Made by a program: the position numbers and the translations under genes
The notes under the pieces: generated by a model
What the model was told of the DNA's origin: nothing
Databases searched by the model: none
What the model saw: only the letters and a program-made list of their open reading frames with translations
Assembly (NCBI RefSeq): GCF_004343705.1
Contig: NZ_SKFH01000010.1
Span: forward strand, 1 to 64,000
Origin: Flaviaesturariibacter aridisoli
GTDB lineage: Bacteria > Bacteroidota > Bacteroidia > Chitinophagales > Chitinophagaceae
DNA: 64,000 nucleotides
Direction: 5' to 3'
Part shown: positions 57,300 to 64,000 of the stretch, in pieces
Layout of the letters: the number at the start of each line of letters is the position of its first letter
Numbering within the stretch: the stretch's first letter is position 1

Positions 57300-58016
57300 T
57301 TAGCCGCCGTTGACGAGTGTGCCTACTTTCTCGCCGGTTACGACGCGGCGGAGGTTGTCCTTCCGGTTCATGTCGAACACCACGATGGGCAGCGTGTTCT
57401 CCATGCACAGCGTAAAAGCCGTCATATCCATCACGTTGAGCTTCTGCGTAATGCATTCCTGGTAGGTGATGGTGCCGTAGCGGGTGGCGGTAGGATCCTT
57501 CTCGGGGTCGGCGGTATAGATGCCGTCCACGCGGGTGCCTTTCATGATGACGTCGGCCTTGATCTCGATAGCGCGCAGCGAGCCGGCGGTATCGGTGGTG
57601 AAGTAGGGGTTGCCCGTGCCGGCGCCGAAGATCACCACGCGGCCTTTTTCGAGGTGGCGGATGGCGCGGCGGCGGATGTAGGGCTCGGCGATTTGCTCCA
57701 TCTTGATGGCGCTTTGAAGGCGCGTATACACCCCCTGCTTTTCGAGGGCGGCCTGCAGGGCCATCCCGTTGATGACCGTGGCCAGCATACCCATATAATC
57801 GCCGTGGGCACGCTCGATGCCGGTCTCGGCCTCGTTCATGCCGCGGTAGATATTACCGCCGCCGATCACGATGGCCACCTGCACACCCAGATCCACGATC
57901 GTTTTGATGTCGAGGGCGTATTGCGTCAGCACCGAGGTATCGAAGCCGAAGCTTTTGTCGCCCATCAGTGATTCACCGGAAAGCTTGAGCAGGATGCGTT
58001 TGTATTTGGGGAGCAT
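57300..58016 (-). CDS. pyrH: UMP kinase
   Basis: Phosphorylates UMP to UDP. 238 residues from ATG 58016 ([26 protein letters not shown]). [41 protein letters not shown] and [22 protein letters not shown] are PyrH motifs. The frame is open far upstream, but the family start is fixed. A TATCTTCG box lies 20 bases before the start, preceded by a degenerate heptamer array. Confidence 0.96.
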   Translation of the reverse strand: MLPKYKRILLKLSGESLMGDKSFGFDTSVLTQYALDIKTIVDLGVQVAIVIGGGNIYRGMNEAETGIERAHGDYMGMLATVINGMALQAALEKQGVYTRLQSAIKMEQIAEPYIRRRAIRHLEKGRVVIFGAGTGNPYFTTDTAGSLRAIEIKADVIMKGTRVDGIYTADPEKDPTATRYGTITYQECITQKLNVMDMTAFTLCMENTLPIVVFDMNRKDNLRRVVTGEKVGTLVNGG

Positions 58017-58036
58017 AAGTGTAGAGGGTTTCGGCG

Positions 58037-58044
58037 CGAAGATA
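58037..58044 (-). promoter_or_regulatory. -7-like box upstream of pyrH
   Basis: TATCTTCG on the minus strand, followed by CG, 20 bases before the pyrH start. The heptamer array at 58053-58094 lies immediately upstream. Confidence 0.4.
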
Positions 58045-58052
58045 AGAGGGGG

Positions 58053-58094
58053 TTTGGAGTTTATAATTTGGAGTTTGGGGGGTTGGAGTTTGGC
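58053..58094 (-). repeat. Degenerate TTTGGAG heptamer array upstream of pyrH
   Basis: TTTGGAG, TTTATAA, TTTGGAG, TTTGGGG and more degenerate units on the plus strand. No inverted partner seen. The rest of the gap to 58260 shows no gene. Confidence 0.65.
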
Positions 58095-58260
58095 TCCGGG
58101 TGAGGCAGCGCCCCGGAAGCGCCCGGACAGCCTACCGAAAAAGGGGGAGGCCGTGGAATGCTGGGTAACCGGATCGTATCTTTCTGCAGCCGTAACGGGC
58201 CCGGGAAGCAGCGGCTTCCGCGCGGCGGCACCTTTTATAACCAAACAAAAACTGAATTAC

Positions 58261-60051
58261 ATGCGTTTTCGCTCCACACTTGCAGCCTTCGCTGTGCTCG
58301 CCCTATCGCTGGGCAGCTGCCTGAAGCACGATACGTACGCCCCGGATGATCCCGGCACCGCGCCCAGCCAGCCGGTACTGCCCGACCCGATAACGGCAAC
58401 ACTGAACGGCACCGTGCTGGACGAAACCGGCGCGCCGGCCGGCAATGTGACCGTGCAGGTTGGTGCGCAAACGGCCAGCACCGACGCACGCGGCTTCTTC
58501 CGGATCACCGGCGCCGCGCTGGATAAAAACCAGGCCGTGCTGACGGCAACGAAAACCGGTTACTTCAAGGCGTACCGAACCTTTGCGGCTACGGCCGGCG
58601 CCAACGAGGTGGTGATCAAGCTGGCAAAACGCATGGTTACCGGCACGGTAGATGCGGCAACCGGCGGATCGGCTACCCTGGCCAACGGCTCCAGGGTTAC
58701 GCTCCCGGCAGCCGGGGTGGTTGATGCTTCGAACGGCGCGGCCTACACCGGCGCGGTAAAGGTGTATGCGCAATATATCGACCCTTCGGCACCAGACTTT
58801 GGCCAGACCGTTCCCGGCTCGCTGCTGGCAGACGACAAGAATGGCGGCCGGGTCGTGCTCAACTCCTTCGGCATGCTGGCCGTGGAGCTTGAAGGATCGG
58901 CGGGGCAAAAGCTGCAGATCAAGCCGGGCAGCACCGCAAGCCTCACCTTTGCCATCCCGGCGGCAGCCCAGGCTTCCGCGCCCGCCACGATCCCGCTTTG
59001 GTATGTAGACGAAACTTCCGGGCTCTGGAAAGAGCAGGGAAGTGCCGTCAAAACGGGCAATACCTACGTAGGTACGGTGTCGCACTTTTCTTTCTGGAAC
59101 TGCGATGTGCCGGAGTCGGGCGCTTATGTACATTTTACATTGGTAAACCAAAACGGCCAGCCCCTGGTAGGAACCACGGTGCAGCTGACGCGGAGCTCGG
59201 GCGGATGGAACTCGCCCGCTTATGGCTGGACCGACTCGCTGGGACAGGTAAGTGGCATGGTGCCGGTAAACGTGCCGCTCACGCTCTCGGTGATCACGAT
59301 GTGCGGCACTTCCATCTACACACAAAACGTAGGTCCGTTCAGCAGCACTACCACGGTTCCCCCGATTACGATAAATGTGCCGGCTGCCAACGCAATGACC
59401 ATTACGGGTACCCTGCAAAATTGTAATGGCAGCCCCGTCACAAACGGTTATGTGATCATCACCGGAAACAATGTGGGTCATTATGGAGCGGTGAACGCAA
59501 ACGGACAATTCAGCGTATCGCTGCTCAGCTGCCCCGGCGCTGCCGTCAGCGTGGTCGGTATTGACCATGCAGGTGCGGTACAAAGCACCGCCACCTCGGT
59601 TCCCGGCGCTTCGGGCACCGTGAACGTAGGCAACGTCACCGCCTGCGGCAACTCTGTTGCTCAATTCATCACCTGGACTATCGATGGAGGCGCTCCGCGA
59701 ACGTACAGCGCCCCCCAGGACTCGATACAGTATGAAATGTATCCCAACGGCACCGGCCCGAACTCGCCCGACTGGCAGTTGATCTTGTGGGCTGTGCCGC
59801 GCAACGGCGGTAACAACCAGGCCTTCTACTTCAACACGTTTGCCCTGCCCGCGAACGGTTCTACCAGCGGTATAGCGCAAGGGCTTTCCATTCCGGGCTT
59901 CACGGTGACCAACGATGTCGTCAACTTTACGTTTACAAACTGGCCGTTTTCAACCGGTGAGTACCTGGTAGGAACCCTCTCGGGAACCTTTACCTCCACA
60001 GGAACACCCCACTCGTTCACAGCCAACTTCCGCCTGAAAAGGGTCAACTAA
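58261..60051 (+). CDS. Large lipoprotein with carboxypeptidase-regulatory-like domain, paralogue 1
   Basis: 596 residues. MRFRSTLAAFAVLALSLGSCLKHD gives a lipobox (Cys about 20). A carboxypeptidase-regulatory-like fold (about 45-115, ATLNGTVLDETGAPAGNVTVQVGAQTASTDARGFFRITGAAL) is followed by beta-rich regions with VTLPAAGVVDASNGAAYTGAVKVYAQYIDPS, LWYVDETSGLWKEQGSA and SFWNCDVPESG. More Ig-like segments lie towards the C-terminus. Likely outer-membrane attached. It is a tandem duplicate of the next gene. The frame is open far upstream, but the lipobox sets the start. Confidence 0.85.
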   Translation: MRFRSTLAAFAVLALSLGSCLKHDTYAPDDPGTAPSQPVLPDPITATLNGTVLDETGAPAGNVTVQVGAQTASTDARGFFRITGAALDKNQAVLTATKTGYFKAYRTFAATAGANEVVIKLAKRMVTGTVDAATGGSATLANGSRVTLPAAGVVDASNGAAYTGAVKVYAQYIDPSAPDFGQTVPGSLLADDKNGGRVVLNSFGMLAVELEGSAGQKLQIKPGSTASLTFAIPAAAQASAPATIPLWYVDETSGLWKEQGSAVKTGNTYVGTVSHFSFWNCDVPESGAYVHFTLVNQNGQPLVGTTVQLTRSSGGWNSPAYGWTDSLGQVSGMVPVNVPLTLSVITMCGTSIYTQNVGPFSSTTTVPPITINVPAANAMTITGTLQNCNGSPVTNGYVIITGNNVGHYGAVNANGQFSVSLLSCPGAAVSVVGIDHAGAVQSTATSVPGASGTVNVGNVTACGNSVAQFITWTIDGGAPRTYSAPQDSIQYEMYPNGTGPNSPDWQLILWAVPRNGGNNQAFYFNTFALPANGSTSGIAQGLSIPGFTVTNDVVNFTFTNWPFSTGEYLVGTLSGTFTSTGTPHSFTANFRLKRVN

Positions 60052-60082
60052 AAGATTCGCATCAATCGACGCTTGCGTCAAC

Positions 60083-60107
60083 AAGCCCGCTCTCACCCAG
60101 CGGGCTT
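60083..60107 (+). terminator. Terminator between the two lipoprotein genes
   Basis: AAGCCCGCT (60083-60091), loop CTCACCC, AGCGGGCTT (60099-60107), then TTGTCTTG. Confidence 0.85.
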
Positions 60108-60226
60108 TGTCTTGCACGACAAAACGCGCCCCGGCCGCGGTAGCGCCAGCGACGGCGGCAAAACTTTTCCCCTTCCACCCAACCCTTTTCTTCGCCCGGC
60201 AGTATATGCCTTACAAACAACCAATC

Positions 60227-61996
60227 ATGCGTATTTTTTCCAGACTAACCTTCATCGCCCTGGCGGCGCTCGTACTGGGCTCCTGCCAGAAGCAGGTGGA
60301 TTATGCCGGCACCCCCGACGTGCAGCCGGTCCTGCCCAACCCCGTGACCGCCGGCCTGCAAGGCAACGTGTTTGATGAAAACGGCCAGCCCGCCGTTGGC
60401 GCTACCGTGAAAGTGGGCAGCGAAACCGTTACCACCGACAACCAGGGCTACTTCCGCATCAATGGCGCCTCGCTCGACAAGAATCAATCCGTTGTGACCG
60501 CCACCAAGAGCGGCTACTTCAAGGCCTACCGCACCTTCGCCGCCACTTCGGGCACCAACCAGGTAGTGATCAAGCTGGTGAAGCGCAACCTCGCCGGCAC
60601 CGTATCGGGGGCCTCGGGTGGCGACGCCGCGCTGAGCAACGGCTCTAAAGTTACGCTGCCCGCCGGCGGCGTGGTAGACGCCGCCACCGGCGCTGCCTAC
60701 ACCGGCCAGGTGAGCGTTTATGCCACCTATATCGATCCTTCCGCCTCCGACATCGGACAGACGGTTCCCGGCTCCTTTATGGCCAACGACCGGACCGGCA
60801 AACGCGTGCTGCTGAACTCCTTCGGCATGCTCGCCGTGGAGCTCGAGGGCGCCGCCGGCCAGAAGCTGCAGATCAAGAGCGGCTCCAACGCCACGCTCAC
60901 CACCGCCATCCCCAATGCCGCCCAGGCATCGGCGCCTGCTACCATCCCGATGTGGTACGTGGATGAAACCACCGGCGTCTGGAAAGAAGAAGGCTCCGCC
61001 ACCAAAGTAGGCAACACCTACGTGGGCAACGTGCCGCACTTCTCCTTCTGGAACTGCGACGTGCCGATGGACGCCATTACGCTTACGCTTACGGTCAAAG
61101 GCCCCAACGGCCAGCCGCTTCCCAACACGGCGGTTCGTCTTACCCGCCCGCAGGGCGCAGGCTGGTTCAGCAGCACCTACGGCTGGACCGACTCGCTCGG
61201 TCAGGTCAGCGGCCTCGTGCCCGCCAACGAGCAACTGGTGCTCCAGCTCCTCGACCCTTGCTGGGCGCCGGTATACACCCAGAACGTGGGTCCCTTCACC
61301 AGCAACACCACGCTGCCCGCCCTCACGGCCAACTTCTCGGGCACCGCCTACTCGACGGTCAGCGGCACCCTCGTCAACTGCAGCAACAGCCCCGTTACCA
61401 GCGGCTACGCCATCCTGGTATTGAACCACATGGTGCACTACGCTTCGGTGAACAGCAGCGGCCAGTTCTCGGTGAACATGCTGAATTGCAGCGGCGGTGG
61501 CAGCATCCAGGTGCTCGGTATCGACAACAGCACCAACACCCAGAGCTCTGTGAGCATGGTGACCTTCGCCCCGGGCAGCACCAGCGCCGGCACCATCACG
61601 GTGTGTACGCAGTCGGCTGCCGAATTCATCAACTACAGCATCGACAACGGCGCGCAGGTATCGATGGGCGCAACGGACTCGCTGAGCTACTATGCGTCGC
61701 AGGTACAGGGCTCCACCAACTGGAACACCTACATCAGCGGCATGACGCTCCCGGGCACGACCACCAACCACATCATCTCCTTCAACTTCAGCGGCCCCGC
61801 CGCCCCGGGCACCTTCAACGTGACCAGCTTTTACGTGGACGGCCAGCAAAACAGCTCCTCGGCCATCACTAGCACGGTGACGACCTGGCCCGCCGCCCTG
61901 GGCGATTATATCGAAGGCACTTTCAGCGGAACCTACGTAGTCAGCGGCACTTCCCATTCCGTATCGGGTAGCTACCGGCTGCGACGAATGTTCTGA
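60227..61996 (+). CDS. Large lipoprotein with carboxypeptidase-regulatory-like domain, paralogue 2
   Basis: 589 residues from ATG 60227 (MRIFSRLTFIALAALVLGSCQKQ, Cys about 20). Same order of segments as the previous gene: AGLQGNVFDENGQPAVGATVKVGSETVTTDNQGYFRING, KSGYFKAYRTFAATSGTNQVVIKLVKR, FGMLAVELEGAAGQKLQIKSGS, MWYVDETTGVWKEEGSATKVGNTYVGNVPHFSFWNCDVP. The two proteins are close over the first 350 residues and diverge in the last 150. An alternative ATG at 60206 would add seven residues. The function is unknown; surface display is likely. Confidence 0.85.
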   Translation: MRIFSRLTFIALAALVLGSCQKQVDYAGTPDVQPVLPNPVTAGLQGNVFDENGQPAVGATVKVGSETVTTDNQGYFRINGASLDKNQSVVTATKSGYFKAYRTFAATSGTNQVVIKLVKRNLAGTVSGASGGDAALSNGSKVTLPAGGVVDAATGAAYTGQVSVYATYIDPSASDIGQTVPGSFMANDRTGKRVLLNSFGMLAVELEGAAGQKLQIKSGSNATLTTAIPNAAQASAPATIPMWYVDETTGVWKEEGSATKVGNTYVGNVPHFSFWNCDVPMDAITLTLTVKGPNGQPLPNTAVRLTRPQGAGWFSSTYGWTDSLGQVSGLVPANEQLVLQLLDPCWAPVYTQNVGPFTSNTTLPALTANFSGTAYSTVSGTLVNCSNSPVTSGYAILVLNHMVHYASVNSSGQFSVNMLNCSGGGSIQVLGIDNSTNTQSSVSMVTFAPGSTSAGTITVCTQSAAEFINYSIDNGAQVSMGATDSLSYYASQVQGSTNWNTYISGMTLPGTTTNHIISFNFSGPAAPGTFNVTSFYVDGQQNSSSAITSTVTTWPAALGDYIEGTFSGTYVVSGTSHSVSGSYRLRRMF

Positions 61997-62072
61997 CAGA
62001 TACAGATAAGGTCACCTTTCGAAAAACACCATTATTTTCCACCTCCGCAAACCAATCGCGACAGCCCTTTTT

Positions 62073-62627
62073 TTGACAAGTACCGCTCCCGATACCGAAT
62101 TGATCGAAGGCTGCCGCGCCGGCAACCGCAAGGCACAGGAACGACTCTACCGGGACTACTACCGGTCGATGGCGGCCCTGTGCCTTCGGTATACCCGGAA
62201 CGAAGCGGATGCGGTAGAAGCGTTGAACAACGGTTTCCTCAAGGTGTTTCGCAACATCGCCCGCTACAATGCCGCGCAGGGAAGCCTCTACACCTGGATC
62301 CGGACCATCGTGCTGCATAGCTGCCTGGACTATATCAAAAGCCGGCAGCGGGGCGAGGCGCCGGGGGAGCTCGAAGACGCCGCCGAGGCCCACATACCGG
62401 CGGAGGCCATCAGCCGCCTGCAGGCCGCGGAGCTGCTGGCGCTCGTACGCCGGCTGCAGCCCGCCACGGCAGCCGTTTTCAACCTCTACGTGCTCGATGG
62501 ATGCACGCACAAGGAGATCGCCGGCCTCCTGGGCATCAGCGAGGGTACCAGCAAATGGCACCTCAACGCCGCCCGGAAGCAATTACAGCAATTCATTCAA
62601 CAGGAGAATATGCACTACCATGAGTAA
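62073..62627 (+). CDS. ECF-type RNA polymerase sigma factor
   Basis: 184 residues starting at TTG 62073 after a T-run; no ATG is available upstream in frame. Region 2 is AQERLYRDYYRSMAALCLRYTRNEADAVEALNNGFLKVFRNI with the YTWIRTIVLHSCLDY helix. Region 4 is LQPATAAVFNLYVLDGCTHKEIAGLLGISEGTSKWHLNAARKQLQ. The stop overlaps the next start codon by eight bases, the usual arrangement with an anti-sigma factor. Confidence 0.92.
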   Translation: MTSTAPDTELIEGCRAGNRKAQERLYRDYYRSMAALCLRYTRNEADAVEALNNGFLKVFRNIARYNAAQGSLYTWIRTIVLHSCLDYIKSRQRGEAPGELEDAAEAHIPAEAISRLQAAELLALVRRLQPATAAVFNLYVLDGCTHKEIAGLLGISEGTSKWHLNAARKQLQQFIQQENMHYHE

Positions 62628-64000
62628 GCGACCCTTTGAAGAAACAGACCAGCACTGGAGCGACGTGCCCCTGCCCGACGCCGACGCGGCGTGGAAGGAC
62701 ATGAATGCCCTGCTGGATAAGGACGAGCGCGACCGCAAAGGCCCGCCCCTCCTTCCGGCTTTCCTGTCGGGATGCACCGGCTGGGCCCTCCTGCTGCTGG
62801 TGCTCGCCGGCAGCGCGGTCGGTATCTACTGGCGCCAGCTGTTCCCCGCCAGGGAGCAAGGCGTTACCCACGCCGCCACCCCGTCGTCAACCGGCAATCA
62901 GGCACAACCCATCGCTACCCGCCCCGAACGCGAAGCGGATGGTGACCCGAATGGCACTGCCGTCGCCCCGCCGCCCGGCCCGGCGCGCGCGAACGGCCCC
63001 AACCACACCGCCTCCACGCCTGCCGCAGCTACGCCGCCTGAGCAGGCAGCCGGCTCACGCCGCACCGACGTACCGGTTCCCGCCGGCAAGCCCTCCACAC
63101 ACGGTTCCGATGCCGTTGCTACCATCCCGAACCCCGCCGGCAACGCCGGTGGGTCCACCAAACCCCGCACCCAATTCCCGGATCCCGCACCCACCCACGG
63201 TAGCGGCACTGCCCGCCGCAACAACCGTAACCGGACGCTCCCGGTGGCGCACACCGGCACGCCCCAAAAGCCGCGCGTGCGCCGCAGCGACAACAGCACC
63301 GCCGGCAGCGGCGGCGTCCAGTACCCCTTGGCGGGTGCGCGAAAAGACACGTCCGGTGCCGCTACGGCCGTTGACCCGGCACGCAAGCCCGGGCTGCGCC
63401 CCACCGTTACCGATTCGGCCTTCCTGGCCACCAACAGCGAGCTGAAGCGCCGCCGGTACCAGGAGCCGGGCAGCATCGTCCCCGCATCGGCCCTGCAAGC
63501 GCCCGATTCGGCCGCGAAAACCGCGACCCTTACACCAACCGCCACCGGCGACAGCGCCCTGGCTGCCGTTGCTGCCGAAGCCGCGAAGAAGAAGGCCCGC
63601 CGCGCGCCCTGGTTCTCGGCCGGCGTGGGCATCAGCCAGGCCGTGCCCATCGGCGGCCAGCAAGGCTCCGGCGCCAACTACCGCGGCCGCTTCAACCCGC
63701 TGAGCGAGCACGTGCCCGCGCTTTGGCTCCGCGCCCAGCAGGGCCGCTGGTTCCTGCAGGGCGAGGCCCGCTTCAACGCCCCGCAGCTCGTGCCCGCCTT
63801 CGCCTTTTCGCAGAAAACGCGCTGGGACACCGGCGCCCACGCCGTGCAAACCGACCGCCAGCAGTTGCGCAAGGCCTGGTACCACCAGTTCCCGCTGACG
63901 CTCAACTACAACGTGCTGCCCCGATGGAGCATCGGCGCCGGCGCCCAATGGAGCGTGCTGTACCGCGCCGCCGGCGACCGCATCACGCTGCGCCGCGACA
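62620..64000 (+). CDS. Trans-envelope protein: cytoplasmic segment, TM helix, proline-rich linker and beta-barrel-like domain (partial)
   Basis: At least 460 codons, cut by the window end. ATG 62620 overlaps the sigma-factor stop. Residues 1-45 are cytoplasmic and charged (MSKRPFEETDQHWSDVPLPD, DADAAWKDMNALLDKDERD). Residues 46-71 are a TM helix. Residues about 75-325 are a Pro/Ala/Thr/Arg linker. From about 330 a beta-barrel pattern begins (PWFSAGVGISQAVPIGGQQ, LWLRAQQGRWFLQGEARF, PLTLNYNVLPRWSIGAGAQW). The position is that of an anti-sigma factor, but no zinc (ZAS) or other known anti-sigma motif is visible. Confidence 0.75.
   Translation, partial: MSKRPFEETDQHWSDVPLPDADAAWKDMNALLDKDERDRKGPPLLPAFLSGCTGWALLLLVLAGSAVGIYWRQLFPAREQGVTHAATPSSTGNQAQPIATRPEREADGDPNGTAVAPPPGPARANGPNHTASTPAAATPPEQAAGSRRTDVPVPAGKPSTHGSDAVATIPNPAGNAGGSTKPRTQFPDPAPTHGSGTARRNNRNRTLPVAHTGTPQKPRVRRSDNSTAGSGGVQYPLAGARKDTSGAATAVDPARKPGLRPTVTDSAFLATNSELKRRRYQEPGSIVPASALQAPDSAAKTATLTPTATGDSALAAVAAEAAKKKARRAPWFSAGVGISQAVPIGGQQGSGANYRGRFNPLSEHVPALWLRAQQGRWFLQGEARFNAPQLVPAFAFSQKTRWDTGAHAVQTDRQQLRKAWYHQFPLTLNYNVLPRWSIGAGAQWSVLYRAAGDRITLRRD

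Overview
The window is a GC-rich chromosomal segment from a member of the Bacteroidota, most likely Chitinophagia/Chitinophagaceae-like. The evidence is a SusC/SusD/SusE/SusF starch locus, gliding protein GldC, a PorG-like (DUF6089) type IX secretion (T9SS) outer-membrane protein, a secreted amylase with a T9SS C-terminal sorting domain, ribosomal protein bTHX, an OmpH-OmpH-BamA-UppS-PorG-NadK gene order typical of the phylum, and Bacteroidota-type promoter boxes (TTTG / TAnnTTTG) in place of -35/-10 boxes and Shine-Dalgarno sites. The exact genus cannot be read from the sequence. I saw no rRNA, tRNA, CRISPR array or prophage.

Layout. 1-883: an IS5-family insertion sequence whose left end is the window edge. 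1115-6217: adk, a DUF1569-like gene, paaZ with an enoyl-CoA hydratase (phenylacetate catabolism) and an AlkA-like glycosylase. 6371-7126: fabG. 7159-13810: a surface-polysaccharide block (TylF-like methyltransferase, Wzx-like flippase, Wzz-like chain-length protein, Wzy/WaaL-like ligase, GT2 glycosyltransferase) interrupted by an oligopeptide ABC permease. 13884-16184: a MarR regulator followed by an acyl-CoA dehydrogenase. 16235-27346 (minus strand): an envelope cluster of murI, two ompH/skp genes, bamA, uppS, porG-like, nadK, a second Omp85 protein, a CBS protein and an alpha/beta hydrolase. 27522-33717: cvpA, yqeY, gldC, a hypothetical/OmpA pair, an unusual wHTH protein and a PlsC-like acyltransferase. 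33964-35241: a TlpA-DUF547 fusion between two long hairpin repeats. 35495-38478: rplM-rpsI-rpsB-tsf, with an RGG-like tail on S2. 39279-42234: a CPA1 antiporter, an HD-domain protein and an HNH protein. 42373-52985: the starch-utilisation locus with its own NUDIX-type regulator and a T9SS-exported GH13 enzyme. 53265-58016: xth, DUF4286, HU, bTHX, pdxH, a heptapeptide-repeat ORF, a coiled-coil membrane protein and pyrH. 58261-64000: two tandem paralogous lipoproteins, an ECF sigma factor and a translationally overlapping protein that joins an inner-membrane helix to a beta-barrel-like domain (cut by the window end).

The genes connect in places. The amylase needs T9SS export, to which PorG and GldC belong or relate. 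BamA and Skp-like chaperones serve the many beta-barrels, and UppS and MurI feed the wall and polysaccharide pathways. The most unusual feature of the window lies between genes. There are at least six paired inverted arrays of about four heptanucleotide units each, in three unrelated sequence families but with the same architecture. There are also octamer-based leader elements, REP-like palindromes built on CGTCATTGCGAG, and GC-rich hairpins that in two cases supply a gene's stop codon. A 97-codon ORF made of twelve N-x-F-Y-x-x-x heptapeptides is the best candidate for an undescribed protein.
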